Below are positions 33,861-42,462 of a stretch of 64,000 bases of DNA, in pieces. Origin of the DNA: Muribaculum sp. (GTDB taxonomy: Bacteria > Bacteroidota > Bacteroidia > Bacteroidales > Muribaculaceae). The position numbers were made by a program, and so were the translations under genes. Below the pieces are notes generated by a model, which was given only the letters and a program-made list of their open reading frames with translations, searched no databases and was not told the origin of the DNA. The first letter of the stretch is position 1; each line of letters starts with the position of its first letter. The stretch spans positions 124,001 through 188,000 of the forward strand of contig VSOZ01000003.1 in NCBI GenBank assembly GCA_009775095.1. Reading direction: 5' to 3'.

Positions 33861-35914
33861 AAAAGGAACTAATTATATCCTCAATAATCACGGGCATTGC
33901 TTTTTCGACAAATGCACAGGAAGCGATAGATACCATAAAACCGCAGTCGCTTGACGAGGTGGTAGTCACCGCTTCGTATCTTACCCGTGATGATGATCAC
34001 ATTCTCGCTGTTCCCACCAAAGAGCAGCGGAAACACGCTGTTACAGGATACGATTTGTTGAGTAACCTGATGATTCCGGGGATAGTAGTTGACCGTTCTA
34101 CCGGCAGTGTATCCACTCCTGCCGGAGCAGCAGCCATATACATAGACGGTCGTGAAGTTGATTTCCGCGAAGTGCAGTCGCTGAGGCCTAAAGACATTGC
34201 AAGAGTGGAATATTTTGACATCCCGACAGGCAAATACGCCAAGGACGCTGCGGCAATCAATTTTATACTCAAGACACTCGATAACGGTGGATATACACAG
34301 CTTGATGCCACGCAGGGCGTCGGCTATCTTTATGGTGATTATAATCTGATTTCCAAATTCGTAACAGGAACAAAAAGCATAAACCTATGGGCCGGATACG
34401 CATTGGAAAATCCTAAATCATCATTACATGAAAAAGAAACATTCAACTTTCCCAAAGGATTATTAAGCAGAAGTAACTCCTACAGCAGTGCCGGTAACCG
34501 CGAGTCGGAAGAATATGTGCAGGCCTCAATCAGCAATCGTGGCAAGAAATATATCTGGATGCTTCGCGGTGGTATGGCATGGAATGACAGGAAAAACGAT
34601 GTTGGCAACGGCATTGTAAATTATTGGATGGCCGATGCCGCTTCAAATAGTGGTAGCAACCTTAATCTTTACAGCAAGAATAAGACAATGCGCCCAAGCT
34701 TGTATTTATATGGATTGCACACGTTTTCTGAAACAAGAACACTTGATTATGTTGTGGACGGATATTACTCACGGAATGATTATAACCGTAGGTATGACGA
34801 AGGTGATGCATCTTACAGATCACTGGTCAAGGAAGATTATTATTACACCAAACTGAACGCCAACTACTCGATGTCATTCAACCACCGCAATAGGCTTGCC
34901 TTCATTCTCTACGAATTTTTGAGAATAAGTGATTCAGACTATTCCGGCAGTTCAATTTACAACCAAAATCTACGTTCCTCGGAAACAATCCTGTTTGTGG
35001 ATTATTCCCAAAGACTTGGCAGATTCTTCTATGACATCAATCCGGGTCTGTCATTTCTTACATACAGGCTTAAAGGAATGAAATCAATAAATCATCTTAC
35101 CCCTCGTCTTCAGGCAAGAATGGCATATATGATAGACAGGACGCAGCAACTTCAGTTCGCTTTCGCGTTAGGTAATACATATCCGAAGATAAACACTATC
35201 AACAACGTCGAACAGCAGATTGACCCGATAATAATACTGAAAGGTAATCCGGATATGGATAACTCAATCCTGTTGAGTCCTCGCTTCAGTTACAATTTGA
35301 ATCTCAATAAGATCGCATTGCAGGCAGGGGTGTCGTACTATTATCAGAATCATGCCATAGTTTCTGATTATTATATACGTGGAGGAAACCTTATAAGTAC
35401 ATTCCGTGATGACTGTGCCTATCATCGGCCGGGCGCGGATGTGTCATTGACTTACAAGCCTTCCAATGCTCTTAACATCAACGTATCCGGACAATGGAAT
35501 GAGCAGCTTGTCCGTGGCGGAGTGGAACATCAAAACCTGACATCGTTCAGCGGTAGGGCGATGGTGAATTACTACGTCGGTGATTTTTCCCTCGGAGCCA
35601 TGATATCTACACCGACAAAAGATTTGGTTGATTGCCAGCTACGCAGAAAGACATATTGGGGATACCAGTTGTCCGCAATGTGGAATCATGGCAATTGGGC
35701 GATTGAGGCAAATGCCAACAATTTGTTCCTTATGAAGAACAATATTGTAGATGAACTATCAACGCCGGCTTACACATTCTCGCAGACCAACTGGAATCGT
35801 CAATACAACAAATATGCGACCCTGAAGGTGGTATATAGCTTCGACTATGGCAAGAAAACCAACAAGTCACCGAAATATGAGCGAGTGGAAAGTGAAAGTG
35901 CAATATTGAAATAG
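33857..35914 (+). CDS. TonB-dependent receptor-like outer-membrane barrel (second)
   Basis: This 685-residue protein has a short export signal (KELIISSIITGIAFSTNA), a TonB-box-like stretch (SLDEVVVTAS), a plug domain (about 60-150: YDLLSNLMIPGIVVDRSTGS and AAAIYIDGREVDFREVQS) and a barrel. It lacks the N-terminal carboxypeptidase-regulatory domain of its neighbour. ATGA coupling to that gene suggests that both receptors are made together, perhaps as partners or for two forms of one substrate. Confidence 0.88.
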   Translation: MKKELIISSIITGIAFSTNAQEAIDTIKPQSLDEVVVTASYLTRDDDHILAVPTKEQRKHAVTGYDLLSNLMIPGIVVDRSTGSVSTPAGAAAIYIDGREVDFREVQSLRPKDIARVEYFDIPTGKYAKDAAAINFILKTLDNGGYTQLDATQGVGYLYGDYNLISKFVTGTKSINLWAGYALENPKSSLHEKETFNFPKGLLSRSNSYSSAGNRESEEYVQASISNRGKKYIWMLRGGMAWNDRKNDVGNGIVNYWMADAASNSGSNLNLYSKNKTMRPSLYLYGLHTFSETRTLDYVVDGYYSRNDYNRRYDEGDASYRSLVKEDYYYTKLNANYSMSFNHRNRLAFILYEFLRISDSDYSGSSIYNQNLRSSETILFVDYSQRLGRFFYDINPGLSFLTYRLKGMKSINHLTPRLQARMAYMIDRTQQLQFAFALGNTYPKINTINNVEQQIDPIIILKGNPDMDNSILLSPRFSYNLNLNKIALQAGVSYYYQNHAIVSDYYIRGGNLISTFRDDCAYHRPGADVSLTYKPSNALNINVSGQWNEQLVRGGVEHQNLTSFSGRAMVNYYVGDFSLGAMISTPTKDLVDCQLRRKTYWGYQLSAMWNHGNWAIEANANNLFLMKNNIVDELSTPAYTFSQTNWNRQYNKYATLKVVYSFDYGKKTNKSPKYERVESESAILK

Positions 35915-35937
35915 AAATAAATAAACCACAATATTCT

Positions 35938-37521
35938 ATGAATAAATTATTAAATCTTTTATGGATTAGCCTTGTTGCCATATTATTGGTAGCTTGCAGC
36001 GATGACGAGCCGAAAGACAGCGTAAAAGAAATCAACATGTTCGTTTCAAGCGAAACCGGACTAATGTACGGTATGGCAGATGAACCGGGAGAGTGCATGT
36101 TGGTAAGAACCGACGACAATCCATGGGAATGGCAAAAGCTGTCATTCAACGGTGTTCAAGGATTTTCATACGAAAGAGGCCATGAGTATGAACTGCGTGT
36201 AAAGCGCACAATCATAGCTAATCCTCCGGCAGACGGTTCTGACAGACACTATGAACTGGTGAGAATAATATCCGACAAACTTGTGGCTGAGCCGGATTTG
36301 CCGGTTGAAGACAATATACAGTCTGAAGCCGATATTAAATACCATGAGGGGTGTCCGATCAACAAGTATTCCATATCTTCCGGCTATAACGTGGATGAAG
36401 ATGGTACGATCACATACGATTTTGGGGATTCAGCCCCCTCATACGACGCGGCGCGTATATGGCTGGAGGACATACTTGATAAAGCAGACCCTAATTGGAC
36501 GGAATATCAGAGAGTGCCATATATGGCGACATATTCATACATCATTTCCCCACTGACCGATAAAATTCGCCTTGTCAGCAATGACCATAATGGACCATTG
36601 TTCAAGGATGTTATCCCAAAGGATGAGTTCAACTACATCACACACGCCATGTCGCCGGGGGAAGAACTGAGATATGCCCTCATACTTGCTAACGTCTATA
36701 AGAAAGGGCTTCAGAAACTGGAGTTTGTGATTTACAAGACCGGTGAGGTCCCCGACAAATACAAGTTCAAGCTTACACAGGGCGCGTTAATGCCATTTAT
36801 GAATGAGGATTTTGGAGCACCTGCGCCTTTCGATAACATCACCTACCAGATTACCGATTTTTACGACCGTCATCAGGTTCTCGGATTCCCGGAATTTACC
36901 CAGCCTTACGATTCAATCGTGTGGTGTGCGGATGGGTTCCCTAACACAGTAAGAGTGTATGAGAGCCAGAATACCGCAACCTCAACCGAAGAACATTTCT
37001 CCTCCCAATGGAGTACCCATTTTTTCAGAAGTGGAGAGATAAAGAATCAACTTAAAGGCTATCGCGGCGGCGAAGTTATTTATTCGACATCTCTCACCAC
37101 ATATCTATATGAGCGAGACTTCCTTTGCTATGACTGGGTTGAGGGAAGTGTCGTGCTCGCCAATCCAACCACCTCCGGTATTTTTTGTCTCCTTGACAAG
37201 AGATATGAATATCAGGCGGCACACACTCAGGAAACCAACGGGACACGGTATGCGGATATTTATGTATGGAACAAGGATGGTTTGTCTGATGAAAAGTTAT
37301 ATTCATATCAACAGGAAGCCTTGATAAAACTGATGGCTGACAACATCGGACAGGCACAGAATGCCACCGGAAAAACGGGATTGTTCAAATGTCTGCCGTC
37401 GGAAGATGTAGAGGCTCTAAAATTCTGGGAAAACAAGACCACACGTCTCCTTCTCTTGCATAAGCTTCCTGATGAAGAATACGGTTTGGAAAAGTATTAT
37501 CTGCATTTCGAAGCTAAATGA
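35938..37521 (+). CDS. DUF4377-domain lipoprotein
   Basis: The 527-residue protein has a lipoprotein signal (LLNLLWISLVAILLVAC). Its first domain (about 30-110) fits DUF4377: GECMLVRTDDNPWEWQKL, GFSYERGHEYELRV, then NPPADGSDRHYELVRIIS. The remaining 400 residues are a larger beta-rich region of unknown class with many Tyr and Trp residues. It follows the second receptor by 23 bases and closes the cargo operon before a hairpin at 37584. A surface-exposed ligand-binding partner of the receptors is a fair guess. Confidence 0.75.
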   Translation: MNKLLNLLWISLVAILLVACSDDEPKDSVKEINMFVSSETGLMYGMADEPGECMLVRTDDNPWEWQKLSFNGVQGFSYERGHEYELRVKRTIIANPPADGSDRHYELVRIISDKLVAEPDLPVEDNIQSEADIKYHEGCPINKYSISSGYNVDEDGTITYDFGDSAPSYDAARIWLEDILDKADPNWTEYQRVPYMATYSYIISPLTDKIRLVSNDHNGPLFKDVIPKDEFNYITHAMSPGEELRYALILANVYKKGLQKLEFVIYKTGEVPDKYKFKLTQGALMPFMNEDFGAPAPFDNITYQITDFYDRHQVLGFPEFTQPYDSIVWCADGFPNTVRVYESQNTATSTEEHFSSQWSTHFFRSGEIKNQLKGYRGGEVIYSTSLTTYLYERDFLCYDWVEGSVVLANPTTSGIFCLLDKRYEYQAAHTQETNGTRYADIYVWNKDGLSDEKLYSYQQEALIKLMADNIGQAQNATGKTGLFKCLPSEDVEALKFWENKTTRLLLLHKLPDEEYGLEKYYLHFEAK

Positions 37522-37583
37522 AAGATTTGTAGTGATGCGTAGGTTCAGCAAGTTTGAGATATAAACAGCTAATCATACTATAT

Positions 37584-37616
37584 GCGGCTCCCGGCGTGTG
37601 AAATGTCGGGAGCTGC
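37584..37616 (+). terminator. hairpin after the cargo operon
   Basis: GCGGCTCCCG (37584-37593) pairs with CGGGAGCTGC (37607-37616), nine pairs and one G-T wobble, 62 bases after the last gene of the operon. There is no strong T run, so it is a likely but not certain terminator. Confidence 0.5.
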
Positions 37617-37679
37617 TGTAAATAAACCTTTAGCCCCCCTTATAAATCAAAGTATTATAACATCTATATTATAAAGAAT

Positions 37680-38690
37680 ATGAAAAAGCCTGAGACTCGA
37701 TATAGAAATATGATTGGACTGGCAGTCCTATCATTTGTTTTCGTAGTTAGTACGTTGTCTGCCTGCGGGGGCAGAAAGTCGTTTTCGGTATATCAGTTTG
37801 ATAATGGTGATGATTACTTTTGCGAGGGTTTGCAGAGAATAGTCAGCGAAGATGGAAAGATAGGGTTCGCTGACAGCCTCGGCAATGTGGTGATAGAACC
37901 CCGTTTTGCCTTCGCATTTCCTTTCGAGAATGGCTATGCCAAGGTTACTGACAAAGGAAAGCGAGAACCAGAGGGTGAATACTGGAGATGGATCAGCGAT
38001 TCATGGTATTATATTGACCATGATGGAAATGCGCATACTGAAATCTTTGAGTTGAATGGACTAATTTATAATTCCAAAGATGAATCTCCATTAAATCAGA
38101 CTGTTGTAAAAGACCTAACTACCGGAAACGCCACATTATCTAAAGGTGATGGGACTTTTTCAATCCGTGTTAACAATGGAGACAACATAAATATCAGCTA
38201 TGTGGGCTTTCACCCTCTAACTATCAAGGTAAATTCCACAGATTCCGTATATTGGCATATCGGCATGAAGGAGTTGAAGCCAATCATAGAACCGATGCTT
38301 CAGAAAAGCTATTCAACTGCACCGGGTGTAACCATGACTGTGTTAAATGCCGATGGTGTGACGTTTCCGATAGATTCCCTTAATGTTGAGTGGCGCAACA
38401 ATACCGATTCACGAGTTCTTTTCGGAGAATGGTTTGAGATCCAGCGTAAAGAGAATGGTCTATGGAAAGAACTTCCGATAGATACACAATACATGAATGA
38501 CGGTCGTTGTGAGATTGTATTCAATATGATTGCATATATTCTCGAAGCATCCTCTACCTGCAATGATGTAGTTAAGCCGTGGTTTTATGGAAAGAATTTA
38601 GGATCAGGCATATATCGGTTGGCAAAGACATTCAGCCTTGATAATAAGGAGAAGCAAGACACCGCCTATGTCGAATTTGAAATAAGATAA
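37680..38690 (+). CDS. WG-repeat / Ig-like lipoprotein
   Basis: This 336-residue protein has a lipoprotein signal (GLAVLSFVFVVSTLSAC), one WG-type repeat region (about 45-110: GKIGFADSLGNVVIEPRFAF), a carboxypeptidase-regulatory-like beta domain (about 120-190: NGLIYNSKDESPLNQTV) and a C-terminal Ig-like domain (about 205-336: LNVEWRNNTDSRVLFGEWFE). WG proteins are often surface or immunity-type. It stands alone between the cargo operon and the convergent parB-like gene. Confidence 0.7.
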   Translation: MKKPETRYRNMIGLAVLSFVFVVSTLSACGGRKSFSVYQFDNGDDYFCEGLQRIVSEDGKIGFADSLGNVVIEPRFAFAFPFENGYAKVTDKGKREPEGEYWRWISDSWYYIDHDGNAHTEIFELNGLIYNSKDESPLNQTVVKDLTTGNATLSKGDGTFSIRVNNGDNINISYVGFHPLTIKVNSTDSVYWHIGMKELKPIIEPMLQKSYSTAPGVTMTVLNADGVTFPIDSLNVEWRNNTDSRVLFGEWFEIQRKENGLWKELPIDTQYMNDGRCEIVFNMIAYILEASSTCNDVVKPWFYGKNLGSGIYRLAKTFSLDNKEKQDTAYVEFEIR

Positions 38691-38764
38691 AGCTCCATAT
38701 AAACTCCAATTATCAGGTGTAGCTTACATATCTTTTATAATTGATTAATCCATTTTCCCAATCA

Positions 38765-38824
38765 GCGGCTTTTGGGAGGTGACGAGCAAAAGCCGCCCCG
38801 TGCCTCTCTCGGCACAGGGCGGCA
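38765..38824 (-). terminator. nested terminator hairpins of the parB-like gene
   Basis: On the minus strand, GCCGCCC-T-GTGCC pairs with GGCAC-G-GGGCGGC (38823 to 38792 region) and is followed by TTTTGC. A second stem, GCGGCTTTTG (38765-38774) with CAAAAGCCGC (38787-38796), overlaps it. Together they close the gene ending at 38844 and may also stop transcripts from the left. Confidence 0.75.
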
Positions 38825-38843
38825 ACTCAAACATAGGCTCAGA

Positions 38844-40766
38844 TTATGCGACAGCTTCTTCGCAATGTCTTTCTTCCTCGGTCAGTATCGCCTCGGCTTC
38901 TTCTTCCGTGGGTTCGTATTGTTCCGGCTCGGTTTCGGTCTCTGCCTCGATGATGTCTGCCGTGGATACTTCTTCCGCTTCGGTAGGAATAGTCTTGGTG
39001 TCGGCTTCATCGGTGGAAGTCGCATCTTCCGTTACCGCCGCTTCCTCCGGCTCAGCGGCTTCCTTTGGCTCGGCTTCCTCGGCGGCATCGTGCGGTATCT
39101 TCTCCGCAAGGTTGGCGATACGCTCTTCAAGCCGCTTGTGGCGTTTCTCGTAAATCTCGTTGTACTCAGCCTCTATGATGGCGAGTTCGTCCGGCATATG
39201 TTTCTTGGCAAATGCCAGCAGTAGGTCGGCTATGGCGTTGTTGCGTGATGCGTTCTTGAAATTATCTATCAGAAAATCCCTGCGGATAATCGCCTTGCGT
39301 TGGGCGTTGAGATTGGAGATTACCGTCATTTTCTCGCTATCGGTAAGACCATAATATGAATTTCGGTCAGCAAGACCCACGACCTCGTAATGCTCCTTGC
39401 GTAGCGATGACAGCAGGAAGAAATATATCATCTTGTCCTCGTCCTGCGTGAACTTGGACTGCGTGATGTCGGCTTTGAGGATTTGCTTCTTGGTGTCCTC
39501 GATTGTCTTTTCAACCGATATTTCCTTGTTCCGCTTGTCCTTTTCCTCCAACTTGGCGATTTCGGCTTCCGGCTCGGTGCTGCCCTCACGCAATTTGACG
39601 GGCACGGCAACGTAACAAAGGGTAACATCGTTGCGTCCGATACGGATGTATAGGGTGATTTCCCCTGCGTCTGCCTTGGCTTGGAGTTGGTCGCACTTTT
39701 CCCTATGGTTGATTATGTCGGCTTCATGCTTCTGCAACGCCTCGGCATATTCTTCCTCGGTCTCGTAGCGTTCACGCTTGGGTGCGTGTGGCTCGGTGGG
39801 GTAATTGGTCGGATAGCCCGACAACGCCTCCACCTCATGCCCTATCCCGGTGAGCCTTGCATTTACTACCTCGTTCACGTCATACTCGGTGTGGCAGAAG
39901 TTGGCAGACGGATATTCGCCGAGCAGGTTCAAGGCTGTTGCAGTGAGCCAGTCGGTATGCTTTGCCTTTAGGCAGGGGCAGTTGGCACATTTCCCCTCGG
40001 TGTCCTCGCTGAAAAGCAGGAGATTTATGGTATTGTGTGGGCAGACGGCACACTCCGTCTTGTCGAAGCTGTAACGGCTTAGGTCGGTGGTAAAGTCACG
40101 CTCTATGAGCATGGCAACTTTTGAAGCCGACAGGCCTCTCCAACTATTGTAATGCTCACCCTCTTTGAGATGGGTGTCATATACCTCCCTCTGAATTTCC
40201 TCTCCGTAGCGGCATATCTCGCTTGCCACGCTGACGGTGATTTCGTCCGTTTCAAGCAGTCGGGCGATTTCGGGAATGAGAGAGTTGAATTTCAGTCGGG
40301 TGCGGATATATGTCTCGCTCTTGCCGAACTGCACGGCGAGGGAATGAACGTCATGCTGTCCGCTGTTGAGCAGACGCTGGTATGCCTCGGCTTCCTCCAT
40401 AGGGGTGATGTCCTGCCGTTGCAGGTTCTCGGTGACGGCAAGTTCCTCGGCTTCCTTGTCAGAAAGGGCGTCATACACTACCGCCTTTATGTTCTCCCTC
40501 TCGGCTATGAGGGATGCGCGGTATCTGCGCTCTCCATACACGATTTCATAGCGGTCGGTGTCGGCTATGGGGCGCACGCCGATTGCCTGAAGCACACCCT
40601 GACGGCGGATAGAGTCGGCAAGCTCGGTGAGGCTCTGTTCGTCGAACTGCTTGCGTGGGTTGAAGCCGCTCGGCTGAATGAGGGAGAGGGCGATGACTGC
40701 CTCCTGCACGTTGGCGGTGGCGTTGATGTTCTCGTTTGCGGTGGTCTGAATTGCTGTCGCTTCCAT
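38844..40766 (-). CDS. ParB/RepB-like protein with zinc-type and acidic tail regions
   Basis: The 640-residue protein starts with a ParB N-terminal domain (about 28-120: PSGFNPRKQFDEQSLTELAD, IVYGERRYRASLIAER and AEELAVTENLQRQDITP) and a KorB-like HTH region (about 125-200: SLAVQFGKSETYIRTRL). A Cys cluster (CAVCPHN then CANCPCLKAKH, about 250-280) may bind zinc. A long helical region follows and the last 90 residues are Glu/Ala/Thr-rich. ParB proteins bind parS-like sites and use a CTP switch; here it may take part in ICE partition or gene control. No ParA gene is seen in the window. It is preceded by leader C. Confidence 0.88.
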   Translation of the reverse strand: MEATAIQTTANENINATANVQEAVIALSLIQPSGFNPRKQFDEQSLTELADSIRRQGVLQAIGVRPIADTDRYEIVYGERRYRASLIAERENIKAVVYDALSDKEAEELAVTENLQRQDITPMEEAEAYQRLLNSGQHDVHSLAVQFGKSETYIRTRLKFNSLIPEIARLLETDEITVSVASEICRYGEEIQREVYDTHLKEGEHYNSWRGLSASKVAMLIERDFTTDLSRYSFDKTECAVCPHNTINLLLFSEDTEGKCANCPCLKAKHTDWLTATALNLLGEYPSANFCHTEYDVNEVVNARLTGIGHEVEALSGYPTNYPTEPHAPKRERYETEEEYAEALQKHEADIINHREKCDQLQAKADAGEITLYIRIGRNDVTLCYVAVPVKLREGSTEPEAEIAKLEEKDKRNKEISVEKTIEDTKKQILKADITQSKFTQDEDKMIYFFLLSSLRKEHYEVVGLADRNSYYGLTDSEKMTVISNLNAQRKAIIRRDFLIDNFKNASRNNAIADLLLAFAKKHMPDELAIIEAEYNEIYEKRHKRLEERIANLAEKIPHDAAEEAEPKEAAEPEEAAVTEDATSTDEADTKTIPTEAEEVSTADIIEAETETEPEQYEPTEEEAEAILTEEERHCEEAVA

Positions 40767-40782
40767 AATTGAGAGTTTTTAG

Positions 40783-41040
40783 ATGTTTGAGAATTGTTTT
40801 TGTTTTTCTCCCTTTTGTTTGAAGCCTTGCGGCTTCTCGCGTCCGGGGGATTTTTTCGATACAAGACAGACGGAGGGCATCAGGGGGCGCAAGGCAAACG
40901 TGGCAAGCGAAAAAATACGGAATACCCGATTTGGCACAAATCGCGGAAGGCTGCCGCATTTTTTCACGCAGCCAAGCCGGAGGCGGTCGATTGCCGGCGT
41001 TACCGCCCGCCGTAACTTCGTAGCGAAAAACCAACGAACG
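40783..41040 (-). ncRNA. candidate structured leader C (diverged short copy)
   Basis: In front of the parB-like gene the minus strand again ends with a hairpin, GAAGCC-GCAA-GGCTTC (40836-40821), followed by AAACAAAAGGG and an A-rich run, 55 bases before the start codon at 40766. The hairpin differs from A and B in sequence but not in form, with a GNRA-type loop. Further matches in the same order are AAGGCAAACGTG, ATACCC and CGTAACTTCGTAGCG against the GCAGTAGCTTCGCACGGG part. It covers only about half of the A/B element. Confidence 0.5.
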
Positions 41041-41166
41041 CAGAAGCCACGGACAACCAAGGATGAGTTGTCACATCCAATATCTTTTTATTCATAAATC
41101 ACCATGAGTCAGCATGTAACAGCGATTTTTATGCACTCAAACCGCCCCAATATCAAATATTATTAT

Positions 41167-41174
41167 TAACTTTG
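41167..41174 (+). promoter_or_regulatory. -7 element before the DKNYY gene
   Basis: TAACTTTG at 41167-41174 matches TAnnTTTG and lies 29 bases before the ATG at 41204. The surrounding ATTAACTTTGC also occurs at 26057-26067 before the Crp-type gene. No clear -33 TTTG is seen. Confidence 0.5.
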
Positions 41175-41203
41175 CGATAGGCTCTTATTCCGATTTGACA
41201 GTT

Positions 41204-42070
41204 ATGCCTCTCGAACAAACTAAAATAATAACAGGTGTCTCCCGTCATCGCTTCTGCGCCGACGGTGATGGTGTGATCAAGCTTGCCGCTTTCATTAGAT
41301 GCACTGTCTTATTCTGCATTGCAATCACGCTATTCGCGGGATGCACATATCGCAGCGACACAATTACAGATAATGGTGTTTGGCTTCCTGTTGAAGATGG
41401 AGAGTCAGTTGAAGGATATACCAACATCAACGGACATATCTATTGGGGCTATATTGTGGGCGATTTTATATGTGATGAGATAGATGTTGATTTTGAGTCT
41501 TTTCAAGTTTGTACCGGCACTGAATATGCCAAAGACAAGCGCTATGTGTATTATCCGCAAAATACAATATTTTACGACGGGATAGACGATGATGGGAACG
41601 GATTTGGAGGTAATTATGCTGAAAAAATGATACTCAAAGGAGCAAGGCCCGAACGGTTCAGATATTTGGGAGGAGGCTATGCCGTTTCAGGTAACAGAAT
41701 GTATCTTAACGGAGATGCAATCGAGTGGAACGACAGCATAATCCGAATCTATAGCAACCATTCATGCGATGACAACAAACTTACTGTTCAAAAGATTGAG
41801 GGGATATTTCCAAAAATTTGGAAATATGACTACGACAGTTTGCGAGCAAACGATTCACGCATAACGACAGTATATCCTGTCGCTCCGGACTCGCTGATAT
41901 ACTTACGTCGTTATTATGAAAATGGCAAATTGCTTTCTGAAGGTTGGTGTCTGCATGATTGGAACCGAGAAACATTTGAATCAGACTTTATAGGCATATG
42001 GAAATATTACACCGAGGATGGTTCTATTATTCAAAAACAATACCCAATACACCATGAAAGTTACAGATAA
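41204..42070 (+). CDS. DKNYY-type lipoprotein
   Basis: The ATG at 41204 is preferred over a TTG three codons upstream (288 aa). A membrane/lipoprotein signal sits unusually far in (about 30-52: LAAFIRCTVLFCIAITLFAGC). The mature part has the DKNYY pattern: TEYAKDKRYVYYPQNTIFYD, then RFRYLGGGYAVSGNRMYLNG. Such proteins occur in groups of surface or immunity proteins. The C-terminal 80 residues hold YYENGKLLSEGW, like MORN-type toxin-antitoxin proteins. It overlaps the next gene by 17 bases. Confidence 0.7.
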   Translation: MPLEQTKIITGVSRHRFCADGDGVIKLAAFIRCTVLFCIAITLFAGCTYRSDTITDNGVWLPVEDGESVEGYTNINGHIYWGYIVGDFICDEIDVDFESFQVCTGTEYAKDKRYVYYPQNTIFYDGIDDDGNGFGGNYAEKMILKGARPERFRYLGGGYAVSGNRMYLNGDAIEWNDSIIRIYSNHSCDDNKLTVQKIEGIFPKIWKYDYDSLRANDSRITTVYPVAPDSLIYLRRYYENGKLLSEGWCLHDWNRETFESDFIGIWKYYTEDGSIIQKQYPIHHESYR

Positions 42071-42449
42071 ATATTTTATGAGATTTTTAGGAATGTCTTT
42101 GATTTGCGGATTATTAACCTTCCTATTGATTGCGGCTATTTGGTATGGAATGTCGCAGGTAAGTTGGTTCCAAGAATATTGGATTGCTGCCATAATTGTT
42201 GGATGCTGGGGCATAGGAGCTATTGTCGGATGGCTTGTCACACCTTGTGATAAGAAATCAAATGTATGGTTGAAGTGCTATCAGATGTCTGTAGCCGCAT
42301 ATTTATTAGGCACTATCCTATTTGGCAGTTGGGATGATTCGTCAGTCAGCGGGTGGTCGTTCATGTTTATAATTGGTTATGCCGTCGTTTCATTTCCATT
42401 AGCTTTGATTTTAGGCTTGGTGTGTGAAAAGATATTCAAATTTACATGA
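42054..42449 (+). CDS. small four-helix membrane protein
   Basis: The ATG at 42054 (131 aa) overlaps the end of the DKNYY gene. Four membrane helices are seen (about 9-30, 36-56, 72-88, 98-123; for example LLTFLLIAAIWYGM and FIIGYAVVSFPLALILGLVC). No family recognised. Location between DKNYY and ankyrin genes suggests a shared envelope role, such as immunity to a membrane-acting toxin, but this is inference. Confidence 0.6.
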   Translation: MKVTDKYFMRFLGMSLICGLLTFLLIAAIWYGMSQVSWFQEYWIAAIIVGCWGIGAIVGWLVTPCDKKSNVWLKCYQMSVAAYLLGTILFGSWDDSSVSGWSFMFIIGYAVVSFPLALILGLVCEKIFKFT

Positions 42450-42462
42450 TTGACATTAGACA

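Noticed and set aside
31281..35914. SusC/SusD polysaccharide utilisation locus
   Set aside because: There is no SusD-like gene, no glycoside hydrolase and no sensor; the barrels are not of clear SusC type.
40783..41097. Plus-strand frame of 104 codons before the DKNYY gene
   Set aside because: It overlaps leader C, has no family resemblance and no conserved counterpart in A or B.
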